This document shows positions 30,194-41,815 of a stretch of DNA of 64,000 bases, piece after piece. Made by a program: the position numbers and the translations under genes. The DNA is from Jacaranda mimosifolia (taxonomy: Eukaryota > Streptophyta > Magnoliopsida > Lamiales > Bignoniaceae), in NCBI GenBank assembly GCA_018894105.1, contig CM032127.1:31178369-31242368 (forward strand), read 5' to 3'. How positions within the stretch are numbered: the stretch's first letter is position 1; every line of letters begins with the position of its first letter. The notes under the pieces were generated by a model. The model searched no databases and was not told the origin of the DNA. It saw nothing but the letters and a program-made list of their open reading frames with translations.

Positions 30194-30549
30194 TGTTGAA
30201 GCAAGGCTGAAAAGGTTAAAACTATACATATGAAGGCATGTGAGATGATTGAAAAGAGAAACAGGTTGACTGCCCAAGGAGTGAATAAGGGGTGAAAGCT
30301 TGTGATATTTGAACCTAGTGAGTGGGTTTGGGTTCATTTGAGAAAGGAAAGGTTTTATAATCAAAGAAAATCCAAGCTTGATGCTAGAGGAGATGGTTCA
30401 TTCCAAGTGCTGGAAAAGATTAATGATAACGTTTACAAGATTGACATTCTAGGTAAGTATAAAGTTTCTGCTACTTTTAATATTTCCAATCTTTCTCCTT
30501 TTGATATGGATTCAGATTCGAGGATGAATCATTTGGATGAGGGAGGGAC
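30194..30549 (+). pseudogene. G1 integrase C-terminal domain, frame open into LTR
   Basis: 'KAEKVKTIHMKACEMIEKRN', a stop, then from 30,302 an open frame of 165 codons: 'FEPSEWVWVHLRKERFYNQ', 'YKIDILGKYKVSATFNISNL', 'DSDSRMNHLDEGGTDMS', continuing through the PPT (30,537-30,549) into the LTR to 30,799 with 'GLITRAKAKSLKDGFANLAK' and a final 'LYLVYNA'. It is the best-preserved example of the pol frame extending about 83 codons into the 3' LTR. Confidence 0.85.
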
Positions 30550-31250
30550 TGATATGAGCACTAGAGACACCGGAGGGCAAGATGTTGGCATTGGTGGGCT
30601 AAATGGAGATTGCAACATGCCAATGGGACTTATCACAAGAGCAAAAGCAAAGAGTTTGAAAGATGGCTTTGCAAATTTGGCTAAGTCATTTATTGAAGAG
30701 ATGCATCAAGAATGGGCTAAGGAATATAAGAACATGTCAAGAAGCCAAAAGAGTGAAGTTGGACAGCTCATCACCTTGTACTTGGTGTATAACGCTTGAA
30801 AAGGCCCAAGAAGGCCAAAAGAATTCCCAAACGTGTGGCACTCATGGAGAAAAGAAGAAGCTATGACTAAGTCAAACTCTTATTCATAATTGGATTTGGG
30901 CTTGGATTATTATCCGTAGTCTTAGTTTATTTCTTATTTTAATTAGGGCTTTTATACTCTCTTAAAAACATGTATGGCAGATTTTTTGATGAATATTGAT
31001 TTATTTTCTGCATTTTTCTCTCAAGAAAAACCAGGACATTGCTTGTTACATCAAGAAATTGAATAGGTTCTTTCAAGGTAATAATTCAGTCTAGTGTTTA
31101 TTCAATTTATTATTCTTATTCCCAATTATTTGTGTTTCTAAGATCAAGTATCTTAGGGGTTCAATAGGGAGGGTTTTTATTCTAGGGTTTGTTCAATATC
31201 AAATTGTGTGTTTGGGGGGTTTGGGATCATTATATCCTTGGGGTTCCACA
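30550..31250 (+). repeat. G1 3' LTR, plus strand
   Basis: TGATATGAGCAC... to ...GGGGTTCCACA, about 701 bp, directly after a PPT. It forms an inverted pair with 31,627-32,353 across a 376-bp spacer. Confidence 0.85.
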
Positions 31251-31626
31251 TTAGAGAGAAATAGAGAAGAGGAAAGAGAAGGAAACTTATAACTAGGTAA
31301 GCTAGAATAGGAGAAAAAAGGAATTTAGCTCTTGCTTCCGAAAGGTAATTCATGATGGGTATAAGAATAGATAATCTTTTTGAGCATAGTGGACAGAAAT
31401 TCACTCTTGCACCTTTATCACCCAAGAAAGTTTACCTTGATCTGATTAAACTTCAACAACCTTCTTGTGGGAGTTCAGGTAGTGAAGTTATGAGAAAAGT
31501 GAGAAGAAAGAATGAAAAAAGTTACGGTAGTGAAATGAAAGAGTTGGTGAAGAGTGAAAAAGTTGAGAAAAAACAATGTTTCTATGCAAAAGAGAGAGAC
31601 TTAAAGAATGCTTTCCTAGGTGAGAG
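31251..31626 (+). pseudogene. G1 post-protease linker between inverted LTRs
   Basis: Plus-strand remnant: 'GIRIDNLFEHSGQKFTLAPL', 'KVYLDLIKLQQPS', then a Lys/Glu-rich linker up to 'FLGES'. It joins the preceding LTR end with no PBS or gag. It is the inverted counterpart of 1-309. Confidence 0.75.
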
Positions 31627-32353
31627 TGATGCGGAACCCCAAGGATATATAGATCCTGAAACCCCAGACACACAAATTGATATTGAACGAACCATAGAAT
31701 AAAAAACCCTCCCTATTGAACCCTAAGATACTTGATCTTAGAAACACAAATAATTGGGAATAAGAATCAAAAAATTGAATAAATACTAGTAGGAATTAGT
31801 ACCTTGAAAGAACCTATTCAATTTCTTGATGCAACAAGCAAAGTTGTGGTTTTTCTTGAGAGAAAAACGCAAAAAATAAATCAATATTCATCAAAAATAT
31901 GCCATACACGTTTTTAAAAGAGTATTTATACTCTCCTTGCAAGCCCTAATTAAAATAAGATATAAACTAAGCCTGTAGATAATAATCCAAGCCCAAATCC
32001 AATTAGGGACAAGAATTTGACCTTGTCATAGCTTCTTCTTTTCTCCATGAGTCCCACATGTTTTTTGAGACTTCTTTTGGCCTTCTTGGGCCTTTTCAAG
32101 CCTTATACACCAAGCACAAGGTGATAGGCTATCCAACGTAATTCTTTTGGCTTATTGACATGCTCTTGTTTTCCTTAGCTCACATTCTTGATGCATCTTT
32201 TCAACAAATGACTTAGCCAAATTTGCAAAGCCATCTTTCAGCCTCTTTGCTTTTGCTCTTGTGATAGTTCCCTTTGGCAGGTTGCAATCTCCATTTTGCC
32301 CTCCAATGCCAAAATAACCATATTGCCTTGCAGTACCTCCAGTGCTCATATCA
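31627..32353 (-). repeat. G1 LTR, probable solo LTR (copy 2)
   Basis: TGATGCGGAACCCC (31,627) to ...GCTCATATCA (32,353), minus orientation. It interrupts G1 pol sequence. The flanks 'gagag' (left) and 'aagag' (right) are a near-match target duplication. Collinear with 310-1,015. It contains the LTR-encoded open frame 32,152-32,349. Confidence 0.82.
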
Positions 32354-33569
32354 AAGAGCTTTGATAGTGGTTAGGTATATGACCTTAACCCCAATTTGCC
32401 TAGTGTTTTTGTCGCTTTATTGCAAGAGTTTGAGAATGTATTCCCTAATGAGATGCTCATAGGTTTACCACCATTGAGAGGAATTGAGCATCAAATCTAT
32501 GTTGTATATCAAAGGCAAGTGAAGGAGCTGCTAGCTAGAGGATGTGTGAGGGAGAGTCCATGTGTTGTACCTGTGCTATTGGTTCAAAAGAAGGGTGTTG
32601 TACCTATGCTATTGCTATCCTCTCTCTAGGTTAGATGATATGCTTGAAGAAAATACATGGTGCATGCGTTTTCACTAAGATTGATTTGAAAGTGGTTATC
32701 ATCAAATTAAGATGAGATTTAGGGATGAGTGGAAAACTGCATTTAAAGCAAAATATGACTTATATGAATGGTTGGTTATGCCATTTGGTTTTGACTAATG
32801 CACCTAGTATTTTCATGAGATTGATGAACAATGTTTTTTGTGATTTTTTGGGTAAATTTGTTGTTGTTTATTTTGATGATATCTTGATAAACAATCAATG
32901 CTTAGATGATTTTGTAATGCATGTTAGGGGCTGTTTTGACCATTCTTAGGAAGGAGAAGTTGTACAAGAACCTTAAGAAATGTACTTTTTGTATTGATAG
33001 ACTTGTATTTTTTGAGTTTATTGTGAGTACACAAGGCATTGAGGTGGATGAGAAGAAGGTGAAGGCAATTCAGGAATGGCCGACGCATAAGATAGTTAGT
33101 GAAGTTAGGAGTTTTTCATGGATTAGCTAGCTTTTATAGGAGGCTTGCGCGTATTTTTCCACTATAGCTGCTCCATTGACTAAGATTATTAAGAAAGAAG
33201 TTGGGTTTATATGGAAAAAGGAACAAGAACTGAATATATACATTGAAAGATAAATTATGTTATGCTCCTATTCTTGTTTTGTATAAATTTAATAAGATTT
33301 TTGAGATTGAGTGTGATGCATTTGGGATTGGGATTCATGTTGTTTTAATGCAAGAAAAACATCACACCGCATACTTTGGCAAGTAGTTGAGTGGTGCCCA
33401 GCTTAAATATTCCACTTTTGACAAGGAATTATATGCCTTAGTTCGTGCATTGGATGTTTGGCAACATTACTTGCTTCCTAGAGAATTTGTTATATATATT
33501 GATAAGGGCCAAGGAAAATGGGATAAAAGGCATACTAAGTGGGTAGAAGTTACTGAGGCTTTTCCATAA
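32354..33569 (+). pseudogene. G1 reverse transcriptase-RNase H, broken (copy 2)
   Basis: Same architecture and shared lesions as 1,016-2,238: RT start at 32,396-32,629 with the same internal deletion, catalytic 'VVYFDDILI' near 32,870, RNase H to 33,569. Additional damage relative to copy 1: a one-base insertion near 32,930 that splits 'HVRAVLTVL', a lost base near 32,690, a short deletion near 33,232, and a stop at 'YFGK' (33,385). Copy 1 is slightly better preserved here. Confidence 0.88.
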
Positions 33570-34867
33570 GGTAACGAAAATATTGTTACTGATGCAATGT
33601 CAAGGAGATATGCTTTAATCACTACACTTACATCTAAGTTTTTAGGATTTGGGCAATTTAAAGATAGGTATGCAACTGATGTTGACTTTGTTGATTTGTA
33701 TATTACATGTGAGCGTGGTGCATTTAATAAATTCTATAGACATGAAGGTTTTCTGTTTCATGGCAATAGAATTTGTGTGCCTGCTTGTTCTGTGAGTGAG
33801 TTGCTGGTTAGGGAATCACATAGTGGTGGATTGATGAGTTATTTTGGTGTGCATAAGACTTTAGATGTTTTGAATAAGCATTTCTATTGGCCTGGTATGA
33901 GAAAAGATGTTGAGAAAGTGTGTTCTAAATGTATTGCATGTAAACAAGCTAATCTAAGTATATGCCTCATGGATTGTATACACCCTACCTATTCCTACTG
34001 CACCCTAAGTTGATATTTCTATGGATTTTGTGCTTGGTTTGCCTAGAACTAGGAAGGGTAGAGATAGTATATTTGTTGTGGTTGATAGATTCAGCAAGAT
34101 AACACACTTTATTGCTTGTCATAAAACTGATGATGCTACTAACATTGTTGATTTGTTCTTTAGAGAAATTGTGAGATTGCATGGTGTCACTAGATCTGTT
34201 GTTTCTGATAGGGATGTTAAGTTCTTGAGCCACTTTTGGAAGGTTTTGTGGGGTAAGTTAGGTATTAAACTTTTGTATTCTATTACTTGTCATCCACAAA
34301 CTGATGGACAAACTGAAGTGGTAAATAGAACTTTGGGTACTTTGTTGCATGCTATTGTAGGAAAGAATTTGAAAACTTGGGAGGATTATTTTCCTTTGAT
34401 TGAATTTGCTTATAATGTACATTATTCTACAGGTTTTTCACTTTTTGAAATTGTATATAGTTTTAATCCTTTGATTGTTTTGGATTTGACTCCTTTGCTT
34501 TTGAGTAATATTGCTAACTTTGATGGTGAAAGCAAGGCTAAAAAGGTTAAAACTATAGATATGAAGGCACGTGAGATGATTGAAAAAAGAAAACAGGTTC
34601 ACTACTCAAAGAGTGAATAAGGGGCGGAAGTAGGTGATATTTGAACCTAGTGACTGGGTTTGGGTCCATTTGAGAAAGAAAATGTTTCCTAATTAAAGAA
34701 AATCCAAGCTTGATGCTAGAGGAGATGGTCCATTCCAAGTGCTGGAAAAGATTAATGATAACGCTTACAAGATTGACATTCCAGGTGAGTATAAAGTTTC
34801 TGCTACTTTTAATGTTTCTGATCTTTCTCATTTTGATATGGATTCAGATTCGAGGACGAATCTTTCA
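33570..34867 (+). pseudogene. G1 integrase, broken (copy 2)
   Basis: HHCC domain 33,597-34,013 ('ESHSGGL', 'GVHKTL', 'CSKCIAC'), core 34,021-34,620 with D,D,E intact ('SMDFVLGLP', 'VVSDRDVKF', 'TEVVNRTLG'). The core frame runs eight codons further than in copy 1 because the stop after 'EKRK' is CAG here. The C-terminal domain is then out of frame, with stops near 34,620 and 34,695. PPT at 34,867-34,880. Confidence 0.88.
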
Positions 34868-34881
34868 GAGGAGGGAGGGAC

Positions 34882-35533
34882 TGATAGTAGCACTAGAGGC
34901 ACTGCAGGGCAAGATGGTTATTTCGGCATTGGAGGGTAAAATGGAGTTAAGTCATTTGGCTAAATCATTTGTTGAAGAGATGCATCAAGAATGAGTTAAG
35001 GAAGATAAGAGCATGTCAAGAAGCTAAAAGAATGAAGTTGTCCTTGTGCTTGGTGTATAAAGGCTTGAAAAGGCCTAAGAAGGCCAAAAGAATTCCCAAA
35101 CATGTGGGACTCATGGAGAAAGCAGAAGCTATGACTAAGTCAAACTCTTATTCCTAATTGGATTTGGTCTTGGATTATTATTCGTAGGCTTAGTTTACAT
35201 CTTATTTTTAATTAGCGCTTGCAAGGAGAGTATAAATACTCTCTTAAAAACGTGTATGACAGATTTTTTGATGAATATTGATTTATTTTCGGCATTATTC
35301 TCTCAAGAAAAACCACGACATTGCTTGTTGCATCAAAAAACTGAATAGGTTCTTTTAAGGTACTAATTCCTTTTAGTGTTTATTCAATTTTTGATTCTTA
35401 TTCCTAATTATTTGCGTTTCTAAGATCAAGTATCTTAGGGTTCAATAGGGGAGGTTTTTATTCTAAGGTTTATTCAATATCAAATTGTGTGTTTGTGGTT
35501 TCGAGATCATTAGATCCTTGGGGTTTCGCATCA
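34882..35533 (+). repeat. G1 3' LTR (copy 2)
   Basis: TGATAGTAGCAC... to ...GGTTTCGCATCA, 652 bp, after a PPT. It keeps the terminal block that copy 1 has lost near 4,190. Inverted with respect to 36,448-37,091. Confidence 0.85.
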
Positions 35534-36447
35534 TCTATGTCTGGAAGTAGTAGCGGAAGAAGAAGAATTAGAAGTACCCTTTTGTAGAATAGACTTCTTA
35601 TCCTTATCCTTGGAACCCAAACCCTATCTCTCTTCTTTTCATCAAATTTTTTTTTTTTTCCATTTTGAACCCCATTTGAGTTGGAATTCAAAAATGCCTT
35701 GGCTGCCCTCTTTGCTTTTGTTGTTTCTCCACCTTTATAGTCCTAGTCACCCAATCCTCCATCTTCACATAATGTTTGTTGTAAGTTCACAACATCAGCA
35801 ATTTCTTATTCAAACCACGTATAGATCTAGCCATTGTCACTTATGCATCCTCCTCTTTATTGGTCTTAGTCATCAACACCTCCATCTTCTTATGGTAGTC
35901 CTCAACTAACTTAGGCCCTTAAGTGAGTCTTTGTAGTTTTTGGTGTATGTCCCTTTAATAGTAAGATGGAACAAATCTATTTTTCATAATGGCCTTCATC
36001 TCTGTCCAAGTATCAATAGGTCTCTCACCATTCTCCTCCTAGATAGCACTGATTGATCCCTCCAAATTGATGCATAATCAATGAATTCAACTATTGCTAG
36101 CCTCACTTTCTTCTCTTTGGAGTTTTTTATGGCAATCAAATATCAATTCCACTTTTCTCTCCCACTGTAAGTGTGCTTTAGCATCATTTCTACCTTTTAA
36201 ATGGCAGAATTCTCATTTTCATTAAGTTGTTGTCCCTCCTAGCTTCGAATCTAGTTTTAGCCCCTCTATTCTTACTCAAGCTACTATCATCAAACTCATC
36301 ATCAAACATCTCTTGATTAAACCCATATGAAGGTCGATTTCTTTCACCTATCCGTCTACCATTCCTAGAAGTATTTTATGCCACCTCCTTTCTCCACTCA
36401 TCCATCTCATCGAGCCTACTATTCACTTCTGAAATTGACTAGTAGAT
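35534..36447 (-). pseudogene. G1 gag fragment (copy 2)
   Basis: Collinear with 4,204-5,122: minus-strand gag from the 'LDEMDEWRKEVA' region down to the basic segment before the zinc knuckle, with many stops. Joined directly to LTRs on both sides. Confidence 0.75.
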
Positions 36448-37091
36448 TGATGTAGAACCCCAAGGATATAATGATCTCGAAACCCCAACACACAATTTGA
36501 TATTGAACAAACCTTAGAATAAAAACCCTCCCTATTGAACCCTTAAGATACTTGATCTTAGAAATGCCAATAATTGGGAATAAGAATCAAAAATTGAATA
36601 AACACTAGAAGGAATTAGTACCTTGAAAGAACCTATTCAATTTCTTGATGCAACAAGCAACACCGTGGTTTTTCTTGAGAGAAAAACACAGAAAATAAAT
36701 TAATATTCATAAAAAATCTACCATACACGTTTTAAGAGAGTATTTATAAAATCCATGAGTCCAAGAAATCCACAGATAATAATTCAAGTCCAAATGCAAT
36801 TAGGAATAAGAGTTGACTTGCTCCATGAGTCCCACACGTTTGGGAATTCTTTTGGCCTTCTTGGGCCTTTTCAAACTTTATACACCAAGCACAAGGTGAT
36901 GGGCTGTCCAACTTCATTTCTTTTGGCTTCTTGACTTGCTCTTATCTTCCTTAGCCTAATTTTTGATGCATCTCTTCAGCAAATGACTTAGCCAAATTTG
37001 CAAAGCCATTTTTCGACCTCTTTGCTTTTTGCTCGTGATAGGTCCCATTGGCATGTTGCAATCTCCATTTTTCCCTCTAGTGCTCATATCA
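36448..37091 (-). repeat. G1 3' LTR of a minus-strand element (copy 2)
   Basis: TGATGTAGAACCCC (36,448) to ...GCTCATATCA (37,091), with the inverted PPT following. The matching 5' LTR has been deleted in this copy. Confidence 0.85.
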
Positions 37092-37860
37092 GTCCTTCCC
37101 TCCTCCGAAAGGTTCGTCCTTGAATCTGAATCCATATCAAAAGGAGAAAGATCAGAAACATTAAAAGTAGCAGAAACTTTATACTCACCTAGAATGTCAA
37201 TCTTGTAAGTGTTATCATTAATCTTTTTTTGCACTTGGAATGGACCATCTTCTCTAGCATCAAGCTTGGATTTTCTTTGATTAGGAAACCTTTTCTTTCT
37301 CAAATGAACCCAAACCCGACTACCAGGTTCAAATATCACCTGCTTCTGCCTTTTATTCACTCTTTGGACAGTCAACCTATTTTTCTTTTCAATCATCTCA
37401 CGTACCTTCATATATACAGTTTTAACCTTTTCAACCTTGCTTTTCACCATCTAAATTAGCAATATCACTCTAAGGCAAAGGAGTCAAATCCAAAATAGTC
37501 AAAAGATTAAAACCATATACAATTTCAAAAGGTGATAAACCTATAGAAGGATGTATTGACCTATTATAAACAAATTCAATAAAAGGCAAACAATCCTCCT
37601 AGGTTTCCAAATTCTTTCCTACAACAGCACGCAACAAAGTACCCAAGGTTCTATTTACCACTTCAGTTTGTCCATCAGTTTGTGGATGACAAGTACTAGA
37701 ATACAAAAGTTTAGCGCCAAACTTACCCCACAAAACCTTCCAAAAGTGGCTCAAGAATTTAACACCCCTATTAGAAACAATAGATCTAGGGACACCATGC
37801 TATCTCACAATTTCTCTAAAGAGCAAATCAACAATGTTAGTGACATCATCAGTTTCATTA
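37092..37860 (-). pseudogene. G1 integrase, minus strand (copy 2)
   Basis: Reading down from 37,860: 'DVTNIVDLLFREIVR', a stop, 'HGVPRSIVS', '[15 protein letters not shown]', '[17 protein letters not shown]', then the C-terminal domain in a 164-codon open frame (36,956-37,450) that crosses into the LTR. It retains about 150 bp more of the core than copy 1. At 37,860 it joins gag, so protease, RT and RNase H are deleted. Confidence 0.85.
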
Positions 37861-38662
37861 TCTGACTCAGATACATTTCACTACCCATAAAAATCATAGT
37901 TCTTTTGCTTGGACATTCAAATGCAAAATGACCCAAACCTTAACATTTAAAGCACTTAATGTCCCTATGTATGGAAGTAGTAATGGAAGAAGAAGAATTA
38001 AAAGTACCATTTTGTATAATAGATTTCTTATCCTTGTTCCTTGATACATCCAGCCCTTTCTCCTTGGAACCTAAGCCCCTATCTCTCTTCTTTTCATCAT
38101 ATTTTTGCCATTTTGAACCCCATTTTGAATTGGAATTCTGAAATGCCTGGGCGAGCTTTGCTTTTGTTGTTTCTCCACCTTCATAGCCATACTCACCAAA
38201 TCCTCCATCTCCACATAATGTTGTAGGTCCACAACATCAACAATTTCTCTATTCAAACCACTAATAAATCTAGCCATTGTTACTTCTATATCCTCCTCTA
38301 TGTTGGCCTTGATCATCAACATCTCCATCTCCTTATGGTAGTCTTCAACTGACTTAGACCCTTGAATCAATCTTTGTGGTTTTTGATGTATCTCCCTTAA
38401 TAAATCTTTTCTTTATAATGGTCTTCATATCTACCCAAGTCTCAATAGGTCTTCTCACCATTTCTCCTCCTGGACTACACTAATTGATCCTACCAAAGTA
38501 ATGTATAGTCAGTGAATTCAACAGCTACAAGTCTCACTTTCTTCTCTTCAGAGTAGTTATGGTAATCAAAGATCAACTCCACCTTTCTCTCCCACCCCAA
38601 GTATGCTTTAGCATCATTTCACCCTTTAAATGATGGAATTTTCATCTTGATGGCATTTCACC
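37861..38662 (-). pseudogene. G1 gag C-terminal half with zinc knuckle, minus strand (copy 2)
   Basis: Reading down from 38,662: 'MKIPSFK' region, '[20 protein letters not shown]' (open stretch 38,071-38,370), basic region, then a knuckle 'CFKC', stop, 'GLGHFAFEC' (about 37,900) where one position of the CCHC spacer is a stop. This part is deleted in copy 1. It ends abruptly at 38,662 against G2 LTR sequence. Confidence 0.82.
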
Positions 38663-38837
38663 CCAATTATGTAGACATACTATATTGCATGCATAATATA
38701 AGTTCACTCCAAATTTCTAAAATCAAGTATCCCTTTTGTGAATAGTGTCATAACAAAATAAAAATAAAAATAATCATGAATCTAGAGCAAATATTAGATT
38801 TTTAAAAGAATTGGAGTTATAGCTATATTCCTAGGTT
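38663..38837 (-). repeat. G2 LTR stub with filler (copy 2)
   Basis: About 35 bp matching 10,178-10,212 ('caattatgtagac...tgcatgcataat') joined to sequence matching 11,523-11,663. The rest of the G2 LTR and everything to its left (G2 gag, G1 5' LTR) are deleted in this copy. Confidence 0.75.
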
Positions 38838-40218
38838 TGGTCCCTAAATCCATATCTAATTTTTGAAGAGCTCAGGGTAATGTTTGAGCATGCTGTCTTC
38901 TGATTCCCAAGTAGCTTCTTCAATGCTATATTGTCACCACAGTATTTCCACTAGAGGGATTCTCCTATTTCGTAGCTCTTGAAATTTTTGATCCAAAACA
39001 TGAATAAGTTTCTCCTCATATGATTAGATCTTCATTAAGCTGGAGTGGTTCATGCTTGATTACGTGCAATGGGTCATGATGATATTTCTTTAAAAGGGAG
39101 ACATGGAAGACATTGTGTATTCCTCCAAGATTTGACCGTAAATCTAACTTATATGCCACATTGTCAATTCTTTTTGTGATTTCGAAGGGTCCTATGTATC
39201 AGGGGCTAAGCTTCCCACCCTTTCCATACTTCACCAATCCTTTTCAAGGAGATACCTTGAGAAATACCTTGTCTCCCACCACAAATTCCAAGTTTTTTCT
39301 TCTATGATTACCATAATTCTTTTGATGACTCTGTGCGGTTAACATTCTTTTACGAATTATTTGCACAACTTCAAACACTTCTCGAACTAAATCTAGGAAC
39401 TGTTGAATTTTTTGTTGTGTGGTAGGACTTAAGGTTTTATTTTCATCAAGATCCCAATGAATAGGAGATCTACACTTTCTTCCATATGATGCTTCATAAG
39501 GAGCCATCTTGATGGTTGATGGAAAACTATTGTTATATGCAAATTCAATCAGCGGAAGATTTTTGTCAAAATCTAGGGCACAAGCACGAAGCATATGTTC
39601 AAGTATTTATATAGTCCTTTCAGATTGCCTATCCGTTTGTGGGTAACTAACAGTACTGAACTGTAACTTGGTTCCTAGAGTTTCTTGAACTTTCTTCCAT
39701 AGTCGTGACAAGTACCTTGGATCTCGATCCAAGATAATATTGATGGGTATTTTGTGCAGTCAAATAACCTTATCCTTATATATCTCAGCTAGTCGTTCCA
39801 CTGTATACCCCATGTTAATTGGCAAGAAGTGGGCTGATTAGTAAGTTGATCGATAATGACCCAAACTAAATCATGCCCCTTTCTAGTTCAGAGTAGCCCC
39901 TTAACAAAGTCCATGGTTATTGCTTCCCATTTGCATTGTGGTATTGGCAATGATTGGAGAAGCTCTGATGGTCTTTGATGCTCAACTTTCAATCATTGGC
40001 ATACTAGACATTTTGCTTCCCTTTTCATAATGTTCCACCAGTAGTATAGCTTCAAGTCTTGGTACATTTCATTACCACGTGGATGGATACTATATCAAGA
40101 TCGATGGGCTTCATCTAAAATTTCCTTTTCCAAATCACCGTTCTGGAGTACGCAAATTCTACCTCAGAATTTTAGAGCTCCTTTCGGGTCTACTTCAAAT
40201 GGAGAGTCTAGCATACCT
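38838..40218 (-). pseudogene. G2 integrase with chromodomain-type tail (copy 2)
   Basis: Collinear with 11,664-13,019. The best stretch, 39,244-39,594, is open for 116 codons: '[17 protein letters not shown]', 'YEASYGRKCRSPIHW', 'EFVVGDKVFLKVSP'; it is longer than in copy 1 because a 5-bp block ('atctt') is kept near 39,507. A 30-bp segment near 39,730-39,760 ('ccaagataatattgatggg...') is also kept here and lost in copy 1. Other frames carry the zinc-binding domain and the tail, with stops. Confidence 0.85.
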
Positions 40219-40346
40219 TGATATGAGCAATGGAGGTCAAGATGGTTATTTTGGCATTGGAGAGCAAAATGGAGATTGCAACATGCCAATGGGACCTATC
40301 ACAAGAGCAAAAGCAAGGAGGTTGAAAGATGGGTTTGCAAATTTAG
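40219..40346 (+). repeat. First 128 bp of a G1 LTR fused to gag (copy 2)
   Basis: Same fusion as at 13,020-13,147, at the same base, so the deletion predates the segmental duplication. Confidence 0.75.
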
Positions 40347-40950
40347 CTATGTTTGAGGATGAGTTTGATGATAGTAGTTCAGCTAAGAATAGAGGGGTTG
40401 AAGCTAGGAGGGACAGCAATTTAAATGTCATCAAGATGAAAATTCCATCATTTAAAGGGCAAAATGATGTTAAAGCATACTTGGAGTGGGAGAGAAAGGT
40501 GGAGTTGATCCTTGATAGCCATAACTACTCTAAAGAGAAGAAAGTGAGACTAGTAGTAGTTGAATTCATTGACTTTGGTGGGATCAATTAGTGCAGTCTA
40601 GGAGGAGGAATGGTGAGAGACCTATTAAGACTTGGGCAGATATGAAGGCCATTATGAAGAAAAGATTTGTTCAATCTTACTATTATAGGGAGATACACCA
40701 AAAACTACAAAGACTCATTGAAGGGTCTAAGTCAGTTGAGGACTACCATAAGGAGATGGAGATGTTGATGATTAAGGCCAACATAGAGGAGGATACAGAA
40801 GTGACAATGGCTAAATTTATTAGTGGTTTGAATAGAGAAATTGCTGATGTTGTGGACCTACAACATTATAGGGAGATGGAGGATTTGGTGAGTATAGCTA
40901 TAAAGGTGGAGAAACAACAAAAGCAAAGAGGGGCAGCCCAGGCATTTTAG
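40347..40950 (+). pseudogene. G1 gag (copy 2)
   Basis: The frame from the LTR head continues into gag to a stop at 40,591. A shifted frame 40,591-40,950 then carries 'TWADMKAIMKKRFVQS' and '[19 protein letters not shown]'. One base fewer in the G run near 40,930 ends the frame six codons earlier than in copy 1. Confidence 0.85.
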
Positions 40951-41815
40951 AATTCCAACTCAAAATAAGGGTCAACATGGTAAAACTATGATGAAAAGAA
41001 AAGAGAGAGCAGCGGCTTGGTTCCAAGGAGAAAGGGCTGGATGCATCAAGGAACAAGGATAAGAAGTCCATTCTAGAAAACGGTATTTCTAATTCTTCTT
41101 CTTCCCCCACTACTTCTAGACATAGGAATATTGAGTGCTTTCAATGTCAAGGTTTGGGTCATTATGCATCTAAATGTCCAGACAAAATAACTATGATTCT
41201 TATAGGTAGTGAAGTTATATCTGAGTCTAATGATGATAATAAGTCTGATGGTAGTGATAATAATATGTCACCTTTATTGGATGTTACTAATGATGAAGAT
41301 AATGTTCAATATGTTGTTCAAAATCTCTTGTTGCTAGGTGTGCATTGAACTTGAATGTTAAGGAGGAAAACTTAAAACAAAGAAAAAATATATTTCACAC
41401 TAGATGCTTGATAGGTGGTAAGGTGTGTAGCTTAATAATTGATGGGGTTAGTTCTGCTAACGTGGCTAGTACCACTTTAGTTGAGAAATTGGGTCTGAAG
41501 CGTGATAAACACCCTAAACACCCTAATCCGTATAGGCTGCAATGGTTGAATGATAGTGGAGAGGTGATAGTGGAGAGGCAAGTTGTGGTAGCTTTTCATA
41601 TTGGGAGATATAGTGATGAGGTGGTTTGTGATGTAGTGCCCATGCAGGATGGCCATATGTTGTTGGGTAGGCCATGGCAATTTGACAGGCGTGTAATGTA
41701 TCATGGTACAAGAATAGATATTCCTTTGAGCATAATGGACAGAAAGTCACTCTTGCACCTCTATCACTCAAGGAAGTTTTACCTTGACCACATTAAACTC
41801 CAACAATGTTCTTGA
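40951..41815 (+). pseudogene. G1 zinc knuckle and protease (copy 2)
   Basis: CCHC knuckle 'CFQCQGLGHYASKC' (41,136-41,177). The protease lies in 41,345-41,815 with 'IIDGVSSANVAS' and 'MLLGRPWQFDRRVMYHGT'. Relative to copy 1 there is a frameshift at about 41,320 between knuckle and protease, and a 9-bp tandem duplication near 41,515 ('KHPKHPNPY' against 'KHPNPY'). Confidence 0.85.
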
